Of a DNA stretch of 64,000 nucleotides, positions 36,885 to 46,544 are shown piece by piece. The position numbers and the translations under genes were made by a program. The stretch covers positions 248,001 to 312,000 of the forward strand of contig JADJSK010000002.1 in the NCBI GenBank assembly GCA_016711705.1, read 5' to 3'. The notes below the pieces were generated by a model. That model saw only the letters and a program-made list of their open reading frames with translations. It searched no databases and was not told where the DNA came from. The stretch's first letter is position 1. Every line of letters starts with the position of its first letter. The stretch is from Candidatus Brachybacter algidus (GTDB lineage: Bacteria > Bacteroidota > Bacteroidia > Chitinophagales > Saprospiraceae).

Positions 36885-37074
36885 ATATCTTCCCTAATAA
36901 TCTTTCGCAATAAACCTTTTGGTAAATCTTAGTCATTGTGCACTGGAATGGTTGTTGCTCTGCCATCAAAATGTTTTAAACGATGATGCGATCCTTTTTT
37001 CCTTGTGACTTTGAACCTTATTTTTCCAAAAATGTAATTAGATTTTTCCCGGAAATAATTGGTAAACCGGACAT
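36845..37074 (-). pseudogene. remnant of a HicA-type mRNA interferase toxin
   Basis: Reading the minus strand from the ATG at 37074 gives MSGLPIISGKNLITFLEK, then a frame break, then RFKVTRKKGSHHRLKHFDG, RATTIPVHND, a stop codon, and DLPKGLLRKIIREDIQL. This is the complete HicA sequence pattern: the GSHxR motif with the active His and the (V/P)HxxxxLPKGLL block. One A is missing in an A5 tract after LEK, and an in-frame TAA interrupts ND/DLPKG. No HicB antitoxin gene was found beside it. The toxin is dead. Confidence 0.75.
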
Positions 37075-37195
37075 TATAATGCTTTCAATTGCTGGAGACA
37101 ACTATCGGAGTTTTATTCTGACTTCTAATTTCTAATTTTTAATTTTAGGATGAGTGATATAAATGGTTTCATAGAAAGTACTATACTTCCTATCT
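37075..37195. other. gap between HicA remnant and alkD-like gene
   Basis: Short AT-rich stretch with CTTCTAATTTCTAATTTTTAATTTT repeats; nothing else seen. Confidence 0.3.
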
Positions 37196-37870
37196 TCATT
37201 TATTAATTATCCGCATTGCTTCTCTCACACTCAACGTCGACAGTTCATGCGTTTCGACAAATTGGGTCACCTCCTTTTCATGAGTCTTTCCATACTGTCT
37301 CAACGCCCAGCCAATAGCCTTTTTTATAAAGAAATCCTTGTGAGCAGCATGGTGTAATATATTCTTTTGAAGTAGGTCCCAGTCAGTTTCTTTATGATAT
37401 TTCAATTGAAAAATAATGCTCGTTCGATTGAGCCACATGTCGGATGATTTATTCCAGGATTCGATGTCTTGTAAAGTAATGTAGCCCTCTTTATATGCCC
37501 ATCCCACAGTAGTTGAAGCAATAAAATCAACGGTGTCCCACCAGGATTTATTTGTTATTATAAACTCTAATTCACCTTTTAATTGGTCGCCAATTTTCTT
37601 GCGATATTTATCTACTAATTCTATTCCGGCATGCTGAAATTCACGTTCCGGTTGATCCCACATGAGCCTGACTGCAGCGTTTAGTTCTTCGACAGAAAAA
37701 TGTTTTGCTTCAGTAAGGAATAATTTTGTCAAGTTTCTGCGTTCGCCATTTTTAAGTCCAAAGGAGGCAAACTTATTTCTGAAGTATTTACTGATCGCAA
37801 CAGCATTCTGCTCATTTCGATACTCAGCCAGTGTTTCCCGCATGTCTGCTAGCCATTGTTCAGCCTTCAT
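37196..37870 (-). CDS. DNA alkylation repair protein, AlkD-like
   Basis: A 224-residue protein of HEAT-like helical repeats. MKAEQWLADMRETLAEYRNEQNAVAISKYFRNKFASFGLKNGERR is the usual opening of the AlkD-type DNA alkylation repair family, and DTVDFIAS-like WWDTVDFIASTTVG, then MWLNRTSIIFQL and KDFFIKKAIGWALRQYGK contain its conserved Asp, Arg and Trp residues. AlkD removes bulky or charged alkylated bases. It overlaps the recX frame end by 11 bases, so the two repair-related genes are coupled. Confidence 0.9.
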   Translation of the reverse strand: MKAEQWLADMRETLAEYRNEQNAVAISKYFRNKFASFGLKNGERRNLTKLFLTEAKHFSVEELNAAVRLMWDQPEREFQHAGIELVDKYRKKIGDQLKGELEFIITNKSWWDTVDFIASTTVGWAYKEGYITLQDIESWNKSSDMWLNRTSIIFQLKYHKETDWDLLQKNILHHAAHKDFFIKKAIGWALRQYGKTHEKEVTQFVETHELSTLSVREAMRIINK

Positions 37871-38297
37871 GTTCGAGTATTTTACTGACTAAATTATACT
37901 CAAATCCTCTGGACATGAGATATTGACTAAGTTGAAAGGAAGAATGGGTCTTTTTTTCGCGACTTCGCTTTTTCAAAATTTGTTTGATCGTCCTGATATA
38001 ATCTTCATCTTGTATTACTTCCAGTCCTTTTCTGATGCAATAATCTGAGATGTGTTTGGCTTTTAGTGCCTGGCTGATCTTATTTTTACCCCAGTGGTTC
38101 ATGTTGAATTTGCCAGAAACATATGCTTTAGCAAATCGCTCCTCATTAAGAAAGTTTTCTTCAATTAATGCCACGATTATCTCCTCCAGGTCATCTCCGT
38201 AGATCTTCCATTCCAGCAGTCTGCTTCTTACTTCAGAATGGCAACGCTCCTGATATGCACAGTATTTCTTCGCTCTTTCTAGATCGTTTGAATTCAT
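37860..38297 (-). CDS. recX: regulatory protein RecX
   Basis: RecX modulates RecA filaments. The three-helix repeats are visible: KKYCAYQERCHSEVRSRLLEW, then IIVALIEENFLNEERFAKAYVSGKFNMNHWGKNKISQALKAKHIS, and a third repeat at the C-terminus. The open frame extends to 38378, but those first 27 residues (many Ser and Thr) are not family-like; the Met at 38297 (MNSNDLERAK) is the likely start, giving 145 residues. It precedes the alkD-like gene with an 11-base overlap. Confidence 0.88.
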   Translation of the reverse strand: MNSNDLERAKKYCAYQERCHSEVRSRLLEWKIYGDDLEEIIVALIEENFLNEERFAKAYVSGKFNMNHWGKNKISQALKAKHISDYCIRKGLEVIQDEDYIRTIKQILKKRSREKKTHSSFQLSQYLMSRGFEYNLVSKILEHEG

Positions 38298-38378
38298 CGA
38301 TAAATATAGGAAATAGTTGAGATTTGAAATTGAAGAAGATGACAAAGTGGTAATACTAAGGAAATGTTTTTGAAACAA

Positions 38379-38781
38379 TTATTAAACTATCTTTTGTTAT
38401 TATATTATCCTGTTCATAAACAATCTTTTATCCCAAGAGAATAAATGAAAACTGGAATGACTGTTTTTAATTTTATCTTCAAAAGTGATTTAACTTAAAA
38501 TGCATAACCTTAATATTCGATCATTCACAAATATGTATCATTCAAAACGAAAATATTTAATAAGATTGGAGCGTTTGAAATCAAAATCATTAACAGTAAG
38601 ATAAATTTTTAGGCAGATATAATTTAAAATGTAGAGGTATCTAATAATTTAATAATTAGTACACCTTTTTAAGATAATTGTTGCAAATATGTCAAATGAT
38701 ATCATTAATTATTACGATATTTGCATCCATTTTTGAAAAATAAACTCAACAATTTTATTAATACATTTTCGACAATTAACC
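38379..38781. promoter_or_regulatory. long AT-rich leader region of sucA
   Basis: About 400 bases without a gene between divergent recX and sucA. GATATTTG at 38716-38723, followed by CATCC, is one base off the TAnnTTTG consensus and is the best promoter candidate; it would give a leader of about 55 bases. The rest is very AT-rich with nothing recognisable. Confidence 0.4.
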
Positions 38782-41526
38782 ATGGCAGATTTTTCTTTTA
38801 TTTCCAATGCCCATCCGAGCGTGATTGAGTCATTATACAAAGACTATCTTAAAGATCCGGAATCAGTAGACAAAGAGTGGAAATCATTCTTTGCAGGATT
38901 TGATTATTCTGTTAAATTTGATGGTGTATCCTATAATCCTGATAATCAGACTTCAGATTCAGGAAATGTAACAAAAGAGATCGGCGTAAGCAACCTTATT
39001 AATGCGTTTAGACAAAGAGGTCATTTATTGTCGACCACCAATCCAATAAGAAATCGCAAAAATCGCGCTCCACACTTGGATCTTAATGACTATGATCTGA
39101 GCGAATCTGATATGGGACAGTCTTTCAAGGCAGGTAATGCGATTGGGCTTAATAATGCAACCCTTGCTGAAATTATTAATCACCTTAAGAGTATTTACTG
39201 CGGGCATATTGGTTTCGAATTTGCACATATCGAAAATTGGGAAAAACGCAATTGGCTTCAAGATAAAATTGAAAACCGAACCCATCTTGATGACTTTGGT
39301 ATCAATCATGAAAGTAAGATCAGAATTCTTGAGAAATTGAACGGAGCTGTCATGTTTGAAGAATTTCTTCATACCAAATATGTCGGACAAAAGAGATTTT
39401 CACTCGAAGGTGGTGAGACCACGATTGCTGCATTGGATGCGATGATTTCAATCGGTGCGAACAGTGGAGTAGAAGAAGTGGTCATAGGTATGGCTCATAG
39501 AGGAAGATTAAATGTACTTGCAAACATTATGGGCAAAACATACGAACAAATATTTTCGGAATTTGAAGGTACAGCAGTTCCTGATCAAAGTTTCGGTGAT
39601 GGTGATGTGAAATATCACCTTGGCTTTTCTAGTCAGGTCACCACACCGGATAATAAGAAAGTTTATCTCAAGCTGGTTCCGAATCCATCACACCTTGAAG
39701 CAGTCAATCCTGTAGTAGAAGGCTTCGCAAGAGCGAAAGCGGATATCATGTACCAAAGTGAATACGATAAGATATTACCTATACTAATCCATGGAGATGC
39801 TGCGGTAGTAGGACAAGGAGTTGTATATGAGGTCGTTCAAATGAGCCAGTTAAATGGTTATTACACTGGTGGTACGATGCACTTTGTGATTAACAATCAA
39901 ATTGGTTTTACCACAGACTTTGAAGATGGAAGATCTTCCACTTATTGCACTGCTTCGGCTTCCTTAGTTCAAGCTCCTGTCTTTCACGTCAATGGAGATG
40001 ATCCGGAAGCTGTGATTTTTGCTGTTGAACTAGCTACAGAATACAGACAGCTATTCAATAATGATGTTTTTATTGATATGGTTTGTTATAGAAAACACGG
40101 GCATAATGAGGGCGACGATCCTAAATTTACCCAGCCACAGATGTATGATATCATTGCTAAACATCCGAATCCAAGAGAGATCTATCTTAAGCAGCTATAT
40201 TCCAGAGGTGATATCAGTGAAGCTGAGACGGACAAATTGGAAAAAGCATATTGGTCTAATCTTCAGTCTAGATTGGATGAAGTTAAACAAAAGCCACTAC
40301 CTTATAAGTATCAGGAAGTAGAAATGGCTTGGAAGACACTTAGAAAAACCACTGATCCCGTAGATTTTAAAACGTCTCCTGAGACTGGCGTTAAAAAATC
40401 AATTATCGAAAAATTAATCCAGCACTTACAGACAATACCGGATGGATTTAAGCCGCTGAGTAAAGTTAATAGATTGCTGAAGGGGAAAGAGGCATATGTT
40501 GAGGCAGGTCAATTAGACTGGGCTATGGCTGAACTTGCAGCCTATGGATCAATATTGATGGAAGGAAAAGATGTAAGAATGAGTGGTCAGGATGTCAAAA
40601 GAGGAACATTCTCTCACAGACACGCCATCTTCCGTGATGCTGATACATTTGCTGAATATAATCGTCTCACAGGTTTGAGTAAAGATCAGGGAAGATTTAT
40701 GATCTATAATTCTCTACTTTCAGAGTTTGCCGTTCTAGATTTTGAATATGGCTATGGACTTGCCAATCCAAATAGTTTAGTATTGTGGGAGGCTCAATTT
40801 GGCGACTTCTCAAATGGTGCTCAGACTATAATGGATCAGTTTATTGTATCTGCTGAGACTAAATGGCAACGTATGAATGGAATCGTACTTCTGTTGCCAC
40901 ATGGTTATGAAGGACAGGGGCCAGAGCATTCCAGTGCTAGATTAGAGAGATTTCTATGCATGGGTGCAGATTTCAACATTACTGTTGCAAATCTCACAAC
41001 TCCTGCCAATTTCTTCCACTCCTTAAGACGACAGTTGGCCAGACCATTCAGAAAACCTCTGATAATCATGTCTCCGAAATCCATCTTAAGGCATCCGGAG
41101 TGCATCTCATCTATTGATGAATTTGCGACGGGTAGCGCTTTTAAGGAAGTTTATGATGAAACTGAATTGGGTAACATTAAGGCAGACAAAGTTTCAAAAA
41201 TGGTCTTCTGCTCCGGAAAAATTTACTATGATCTTATTGCTTATCGCAGAGAGCAAAAGATCAAAGATGCTGTCATCGTAAGGATAGAACAATTATATCC
41301 GTATCCTGAAGATCAGATCGATGCTATATTCACCAAATACAAAAAAGCTGATATTCGATGGGTACAGGAAGAACCTGCGAACATGGGTGCATTGAATTAC
41401 ATCAGAAATTTATTTCCTAACAATGCAAAAATGATCTCACGAAAACCAAGTGCAAGCACGGCTACAGGTTTTAAAAAGACGCACGACAGACAGCAAGCGG
41501 AGATCATGGTGAAGGCGTTTGAGTAG
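38782..41526 (+). CDS. sucA: 2-oxoglutarate dehydrogenase E1 component
   Basis: The thiamine-dependent E1 subunit of the TCA-cycle 2-oxoglutarate dehydrogenase complex. At 914 residues it is full length. The N-terminal FISNAHPSVIESLYKDYLKDPESVD is the E2-contact helix region; the core has AHRGRLNVLANIMGK, LIHGDAAVVGQGVVYE, INNQIGFTT (thiamine site), HGHNEGDDPKFTQP and LLPHGYEGQGPEHSSAR. The end KKTHDRQQAEIM is typical. The E2 gene sucB is not within the next genes, so it must be encoded elsewhere or with another operon. Confidence 0.97.
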   Translation: MADFSFISNAHPSVIESLYKDYLKDPESVDKEWKSFFAGFDYSVKFDGVSYNPDNQTSDSGNVTKEIGVSNLINAFRQRGHLLSTTNPIRNRKNRAPHLDLNDYDLSESDMGQSFKAGNAIGLNNATLAEIINHLKSIYCGHIGFEFAHIENWEKRNWLQDKIENRTHLDDFGINHESKIRILEKLNGAVMFEEFLHTKYVGQKRFSLEGGETTIAALDAMISIGANSGVEEVVIGMAHRGRLNVLANIMGKTYEQIFSEFEGTAVPDQSFGDGDVKYHLGFSSQVTTPDNKKVYLKLVPNPSHLEAVNPVVEGFARAKADIMYQSEYDKILPILIHGDAAVVGQGVVYEVVQMSQLNGYYTGGTMHFVINNQIGFTTDFEDGRSSTYCTASASLVQAPVFHVNGDDPEAVIFAVELATEYRQLFNNDVFIDMVCYRKHGHNEGDDPKFTQPQMYDIIAKHPNPREIYLKQLYSRGDISEAETDKLEKAYWSNLQSRLDEVKQKPLPYKYQEVEMAWKTLRKTTDPVDFKTSPETGVKKSIIEKLIQHLQTIPDGFKPLSKVNRLLKGKEAYVEAGQLDWAMAELAAYGSILMEGKDVRMSGQDVKRGTFSHRHAIFRDADTFAEYNRLTGLSKDQGRFMIYNSLLSEFAVLDFEYGYGLANPNSLVLWEAQFGDFSNGAQTIMDQFIVSAETKWQRMNGIVLLLPHGYEGQGPEHSSARLERFLCMGADFNITVANLTTPANFFHSLRRQLARPFRKPLIIMSPKSILRHPECISSIDEFATGSAFKEVYDETELGNIKADKVSKMVFCSGKIYYDLIAYRREQKIKDAVIVRIEQLYPYPEDQIDAIFTKYKKADIRWVQEEPANMGALNYIRNLFPNNAKMISRKPSASTATGFKKTHDRQQAEIMVKAFE

Positions 41527-41557
41527 GAATAGAATATAGATTTGGACTAAGATCAAG

Positions 41558-41771
41558 AACTTAAGTTTCGGCAGTTAAGAAACAAAGGCAGATGGCAGAT
41601 GTTAGATGTTAGATGGAATTTAGTCAATTGATTAATAATTTTTCTTTTATTGATTTATAAGACAGAATTTTCTTTTTATTGAAGGAAAATCATCTAAAAT
41701 CTACCTTCTACCATTCTTATTAATATTCAAATTCATCCTTAAAAAAACAAATTTGACTACCAAAACTTGAG
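41558..41771. mobile_element. MITE-like element, copy 2 (214 bp)
   Basis: Ends are imperfect inverted repeats: left ACTTAAGTTTCGGCAGTT, right (reverse complement) ACTCAAGTTTTGGTAGTC. A 5-bp direct repeat TCAAG flanks it at 41553-41557 and 41772-41776, the mark of transposition. The inside matches copy 1 at 21085-21338 but lacks its GC-rich insertion. No coding capacity. It lies between sucA and the DUF1016 nuclease gene. Confidence 0.7.
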
Positions 41772-41818
41772 TCAAGCAAAAATGTAAATAATAATTTTTT
41801 TATGAAAAACAATAACCC

Positions 41819-42829
41819 GTGGAATATTTACATGAAATAAAATTAATTCTAGCTCAGGCAAGACAAAAGAGTTATCAGGCTATAAATTCCGCCATGGTAG
41901 AAGCATACTGGAATATTGGTAGAAAAATAGTCGAAGAAGAACAGCAAGGAAGGGATAGAGCGAGTTACGGTAAAGAAATAATTAAAACTATTTCAGCGGA
42001 ATTAACTGCAGAATTTGGCAAAGGTTTTTCAGAAAGAAATGTTAGGAACTTTAGGTTATTTTTTTCTATTTTTCCTGAACAAAAGATTTGGCAGACACTG
42101 TCTGCCAAATTGCATTGGTCGCATTTTCAATTGGTTTTAAAAGTATCCGATCCGGAAGCAAGGAGTTATTATCTTACTGAAGCGGCTCAAAATATGTGGT
42201 CAGTGCGCACTTTGGACAGAAATATTTCTACTTTATATTATCAAAGATTACTTTCCTCCCAAGTAAAGAATGCGGTTGAAAATGAGATGCTAGAAAAAAC
42301 ACAACAATTTCAAAATAATACCTTTGATTTTATTAAAAACCCTGTAGTCCTTGAGTTTTTAAATTTATCCACAAGCTATAGTTATACCGAAGACAAACTC
42401 GAAAAAGCATTAATTAATAATCTGCAACAATTTATCCTTGAATTAGGGAAAGGTTTTGCATTTGTTTCCAGGCAAGAACTAATTAAGACTGAAAACGCCA
42501 GCTTTTACATTGATTTGGTGTTCTATAATTATATTCTTAAATGTTTTGTGATTATTGAATTGAAGACAAATAAGATAAATCACCAGGATGTAGGGCAGTT
42601 GGATATGTACGTGAGAATGTATGACGATTTAAAAAGGACTGAAGGAGACAATCCCACCATTGGAATTTTATTGTGTACAGAAACAGACAATACTATCGCA
42701 AAATATTCAGTGCTAAAAGAAAACAAGCAACTATTTGCAACAAAATATATGAATTATTTGCCGACAGAAAAAGAATTAGTAGATGAAATAGAACGTCAAA
42801 GGCTTATTTTAACTTACATTAATGAATAA
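41819..42829 (+). CDS. DUF1016 family protein with PDDEXK nuclease domain (YhcG-like)
   Basis: A 336-residue protein that starts with GTG (VEYLHEIKLILAQARQKSYQ). The N-terminal DUF1016 region contains AMVEAYWNIGRKIVEEEQQG and LHWSHFQLVLKVSDPEARSYYLTEA. The C-terminal nuclease domain shows FYIDLVFYNYILKCFVIIELKTNK, giving the D and ExK of the PD-(D/E)xK fold, then HQDVGQLDMYVRMYD. YhcG-type proteins are often found in defence or mobile contexts and may act on DNA, but the target is unknown. It sits just after a MITE-like element and a remnant of a related gene exists at 36639, both suggesting horizontal movement. Confidence 0.9.
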   Translation: MEYLHEIKLILAQARQKSYQAINSAMVEAYWNIGRKIVEEEQQGRDRASYGKEIIKTISAELTAEFGKGFSERNVRNFRLFFSIFPEQKIWQTLSAKLHWSHFQLVLKVSDPEARSYYLTEAAQNMWSVRTLDRNISTLYYQRLLSSQVKNAVENEMLEKTQQFQNNTFDFIKNPVVLEFLNLSTSYSYTEDKLEKALINNLQQFILELGKGFAFVSRQELIKTENASFYIDLVFYNYILKCFVIIELKTNKINHQDVGQLDMYVRMYDDLKRTEGDNPTIGILLCTETDNTIAKYSVLKENKQLFATKYMNYLPTEKELVDEIERQRLILTYINE

Positions 42830-42905
42830 AAATTAATCATTCCAATCAAGTAATTTCAAAGAAATGTTATCCTAATTTTTGAAGGATTAGAATCCCAAAT
42901 ATTTC

Positions 42906-44774
42906 TCACATGTCCTTCAAATACACCGCCGCAGCATACAAATACTTATCCACCCAAGCCACAAACTTTTCCTCATCTTTTGGATTATTCAAAACAGAAG
43001 TGTTTCTACCGGCATAATTCAAATCCTTCGTCAGAAATCCTTCCTTAGTGACGACGCCTGACCCGCCAGGAAAATTATAAAAGGCTATCTCAGGTGGGTT
43101 TTTCTTCAATGGATTTCTGGTAAATGGATATTTCTTTTCAAATGGAATGCCCAACTGACTGTACAATAGTCCAATGATATCCAGCTGTGACATAATACTT
43201 TCAATTTTTACTCCTGTGTATGCCGATTTTATAGCCGGTCCATAAAGCACTAAAGGGATCTTATATCTGTCTTTATCCTCTTTGACACGAACGATTTGAG
43301 ATTCGTGGCTGTGATCTGCTACCAAGATAAATAGTGTCTTGTCGAACCACGGCTGCTTCCTTGCTTCAGTAAAGAATACATTCAGTGAACTATCACTATA
43401 ATGGATGGTGTTTATAAAAGGCTCACTGATACCTCCGATGCCAAGTTTATAGTTTACAGGGACATCATATGGGCTATGACTGCTGATATTGTAACCGCAG
43501 TACATGAATGGTTGGCGTGCGGCATTAAGATCTGTCAACAATTTCTGGTAAAGTGGAAGGTCAGGTACTCCAAGTGCAGTTTTCTTAGTTCCTGTAGGGA
43601 AATTTTGAACGTCTTCTACCTTGTCAAACCCTTTTTTATAAACATAGCCTCTAATATTGCCATAATCCAACTGACCACCATATAGAAAACCCGTGTAATA
43701 ATTTCTAGCTTTGAATTCATCTACGACGCACGGAAGATCTCCAACTAATTGCTTACCTGTTAGAGGTGAAAATGCAGGTATGACGGGCAATGCCCCCAAA
43801 ATAGCAGGAATTCCCTGATCAGAAACATGTCCTATGGCATAACAATCTGAAAAATAAAATCCATCTTTTATAAGTTGGTTAAAATTAGGTGCGATCAAAC
43901 TGTCACGTCCAATAGGAAGGCAAACATCAGCGGGCCAGCTCTCCAGAATCATGAATACGATGTTTGGCGTCGCAGTGTTCAAGATTCTGGGAAATGTATC
44001 TTGTGGACTATCGTAAGTTTTTAAAAAGCCTTGATTCTTTGTTGGATTTTCAAGAAATGGGTGAAGTCTATCGTATTCTGAGGTATGAAGAAAGCTGTAA
44101 ATAGCATGCCAGATCACATTGGTAGCAGCATCGTTTAATGCGCTTTTATTCGAATAATATGCTGCTCCCATGCCGATCGGAAATCTATTGAGTCCACCGC
44201 GCATGGTTATGAAAAAAATAGTTGATAAAACAAGATAAAGCAGGAGTGACTTAGCAAAAAAGATAATGTTTCTCTTTTCAGTTGAACTGCCCAGGTCTGT
44301 ATAGATCCACTTATTATAGATCCATCTAAACAGCAGAAATATTGTCGCAGTTCCGATAGTGAAACCAAGAAACATAGAAATACTCGGTGTTTTTAGGACT
44401 TCAGATATGTTTGCGAAGTGCTTCATGGAATCATAACCAATTTTTGCCTGCCATTCACGGTACAAGTAAATCTCGGAGATACCAAGGCCAATATAAGTGA
44501 TGGTCAGAATTTGATGGAATATCCGGTTAATATGCTTCATAATATTCCAATCCGATGCATACCAGATAGTCGTAATTAGTAAGCCTGGCATAATAAAATA
44601 AGCAGAAGTGACTACATCCAGTTTGAAGGCGCTGGAATAACATTTCATTATTTCACCAAAGCTTGCAGATACAAAATACTTGTGAGTATCCCATAGAAAC
44701 AGTGAACGCATTAGCGCAAATAAGAGCAAGTAATAAAGGATCAGTTTAAATTGGAATCCAATAAATTTCAACAT
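42906..44774 (-). CDS. membrane sulfatase-type enzyme, LTA synthase-like
   Basis: A 622-residue protein with five N-terminal membrane helices (about residues 5-215) and a C-terminal alkaline-phosphatase-fold domain. NIVFMILESWPADVC holds the first metal-binding Glu, and FILVADHSHESQ the Asp-His metal site near the end. The nucleophile position, normally Thr, reads HVSDQGIPAILGALP, with Ser likely. Such enzymes transfer phosphoglycerol or phosphoethanolamine to envelope lipids or glycans. It starts one base before the end of the upstream rlpA-like gene, so the two form an operon. Confidence 0.85.
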   Translation of the reverse strand: MLKFIGFQFKLILYYLLLFALMRSLFLWDTHKYFVSASFGEIMKCYSSAFKLDVVTSAYFIMPGLLITTIWYASDWNIMKHINRIFHQILTITYIGLGISEIYLYREWQAKIGYDSMKHFANISEVLKTPSISMFLGFTIGTATIFLLFRWIYNKWIYTDLGSSTEKRNIIFFAKSLLLYLVLSTIFFITMRGGLNRFPIGMGAAYYSNKSALNDAATNVIWHAIYSFLHTSEYDRLHPFLENPTKNQGFLKTYDSPQDTFPRILNTATPNIVFMILESWPADVCLPIGRDSLIAPNFNQLIKDGFYFSDCYAIGHVSDQGIPAILGALPVIPAFSPLTGKQLVGDLPCVVDEFKARNYYTGFLYGGQLDYGNIRGYVYKKGFDKVEDVQNFPTGTKKTALGVPDLPLYQKLLTDLNAARQPFMYCGYNISSHSPYDVPVNYKLGIGGISEPFINTIHYSDSSLNVFFTEARKQPWFDKTLFILVADHSHESQIVRVKEDKDRYKIPLVLYGPAIKSAYTGVKIESIMSQLDIIGLLYSQLGIPFEKKYPFTRNPLKKNPPEIAFYNFPGGSGVVTKEGFLTKDLNYAGRNTSVLNNPKDEEKFVAWVDKYLYAAAVYLKDM

Positions 44775-44775
44775 C

Positions 44776-45123
44776 TTAATTGAGGATCTTGACTTTTATT
44801 CTTGTGATGCCATGACGTGATTCCAGGCCAATTTTTTTAGCAGCAGCGGTGCTCATGTCCAGCAGGTAGCCACTTGATTTGCCCATTCTATCATTGATAG
44901 TCAGGATAACTTTTTTGTTGTTTTTAAGATTCGTCACAAGAATCTTAGTCCCCATTGGAAGCCATGGGTGGGCGGCAGAGACCTTATTTGACCTGAAGAC
45001 CTGCCCGGAGAATGTCTTCTTTCCATTGAATTTTTGACTGTATATAGTAGCAGTACCGACATAAGTTTGCGTGAAACTATATGTCGAAAAAGTCAGGAAG
45101 AGAAGGATGCAAAATAATCTCAA
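44776..45123 (-). CDS. RlpA-like double-psi beta-barrel protein
   Basis: A 115-residue exported protein that starts with TTG. After a signal peptide (RLFCILLFLTFSTYSFTQ) it is one double-psi beta-barrel: VGTATIYSQKFNGKKTFSGQVF, then KVSAAHPWLPMGTKILVTNLKNNKKVILTINDRM and the ending DMSTAAAKKIGL. RlpA-like proteins bind or cut naked glycan strands of peptidoglycan. It lacks a SPOR domain, so it is the short form common in Bacteroidota. A well-spaced promoter precedes it, and the sulfatase gene follows after one base. Confidence 0.88.
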   Translation of the reverse strand: MRLFCILLFLTFSTYSFTQTYVGTATIYSQKFNGKKTFSGQVFRSNKVSAAHPWLPMGTKILVTNLKNNKKVILTINDRMGKSSGYLLDMSTAAAKKIGLESRHGITRIKVKILN

Positions 45124-45140
45124 ATAGCTTAATTTTGGTG

Positions 45141-45170
45141 CAAAGATATTTAAAATATTGAAAATTCAAA
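45141..45170 (-). promoter_or_regulatory. promoter of the rlpA-sulfatase operon
   Basis: On the minus strand TTTG, 18 bases, then TATCTTTG. Both Bacteroidota elements (-33 and -7) are present with normal spacing, the clearest promoter in the window. Transcription should start about 10 bases before the TTG start codon at 45123. Confidence 0.65.
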
Positions 45171-45471
45171 GTTTATTTTTCATAACACATTGAATATCAA
45201 TGCGAAGCATATGGTGAATATTCCAAAAATATTGAATTATTCACTTGCGTCGGCTTTATATAACAGAATAATGCACTGAAATAGTTCATTATGGGTAAGA
45301 AAAATTTGTTCTCCTAAAAATTTGTTGCTTTAATTGCTGATTTTTGATCATAATGTCACCACCTTCGGGGTTTTGAGATATTAATACATTTGATTTTCTA
45401 TAATAATGTCAACCTTTCAGGTTTTTTTGTTATAACCTGATCACCCGATCACCCGATCACTCATAACCTCA
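45171..45471. other. gap between rlpA-like and pirin genes
   Basis: AT-rich; contains AACCTTTCAGGTTTTTTT at about 45411-45428, terminator-like for the plus strand, and a GATCACCC tandem repeat at 45434-45462 directly after the pirin stop. No gene. Confidence 0.35.
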
Positions 45472-46341
45472 TCATTCAAGCACTCCGTACTTCCCTGCGT
45501 TATAATCCAAATACGCCTGCTCTAATTCGTCATGTGTGTTCATCACGAAAGGACCGTAGGCAGCTATAGGCTCGTCAATGGGTTCACCACTCAAGACCAA
45601 AATAGTGCTGTCTTCCTTCGCAAAGATTCTAACTTGTTCTCCCTCATTTTCAAATATAAGCAACGAATCAGCGGGCACATCAGCTTCATTTATAGTTGCA
45701 CTCCCTTCCACAACCAATGTAGCAGAATTCCAATTCGAAGAAAGTTCAAAAGTTAATTCTTTGCCCTTCTTGATTTTTATATTGTACATATTAATTGGTG
45801 AATGTGTCTTAACAGGTCCTTTGACACCATTCAATTCTCCTGCAATGACTTCAACGATACCACCGCCATCCGGCAATTCATAAATACCATAATCATCGGC
45901 TGTGATAGTTTGATAACCAGGTGCATTTGACTTGTCTTTCTTAGGCAGATTGACCCATAGTTGGACCATTTGAAAGATCCCACCGGCTTTGCTGAATTTT
46001 TCCTCATGATATTCCTTGTGTAATATACCGGATCCTGCTGTCATCCACTGTATCTCCCCTGGATTTACTACACCAGCGTTGCCTGCACTGTCATGATGCG
46101 CCACACTGCCGCTATAAGCTATTGTTACTGTTTCAAAACCCCTATGTGGATGCACACCTACCCCACGCGGTTCGTCCCTCGGAGCAAATTCGACCTTGGC
46201 ATTGTAATCCAATAGTAAAAATGGACTCATCCGCTTCATTCCAATTTTTTCACTTGGAAAGAAAGTTTGTACTCTAAATCCATCTCCTACCATGTGTGTA
46301 GCTGAAGAATCCATGACAAGTTGAATCTTTTTATTTTTCAT
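45472..46341 (-). CDS. pirin family protein
   Basis: A 289-residue bicupin. The pirin signature is clear: GVGVHPHRGFETVTIAYSGSVAHHDSAGNAGVVNPGEIQWMTAGSGILHKEYHE, containing the His/Glu iron ligands. The C-terminal cupin holds VLSGEPIDEPIAAYGPFVMNT. Bacterial pirins are cytoplasmic, with dioxygenase or regulatory roles that differ between species, so the substrate is not predictable. Single gene. Confidence 0.94.
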   Translation of the reverse strand: MKNKKIQLVMDSSATHMVGDGFRVQTFFPSEKIGMKRMSPFLLLDYNAKVEFAPRDEPRGVGVHPHRGFETVTIAYSGSVAHHDSAGNAGVVNPGEIQWMTAGSGILHKEYHEEKFSKAGGIFQMVQLWVNLPKKDKSNAPGYQTITADDYGIYELPDGGGIVEVIAGELNGVKGPVKTHSPINMYNIKIKKGKELTFELSSNWNSATLVVEGSATINEADVPADSLLIFENEGEQVRIFAKEDSTILVLSGEPIDEPIAAYGPFVMNTHDELEQAYLDYNAGKYGVLE

Positions 46342-46544
46342 TAATGTTTTTCATTAAATTCAAATGATAAACGAATACATTCAAATTAGGTTCTAAATAC
46401 CAATAAATCGAATGAAGTCTTGGAGAAAATAAATTTCTATAAAACCCTTGCTTCCTCCCAATTGAAAGTTAAAAACTGTGAACGCAACGGAAGTCCCGTG
46501 ATGCATTATCAGGACTGCAAGGTTTAGTGATCTGACCCATAGCT

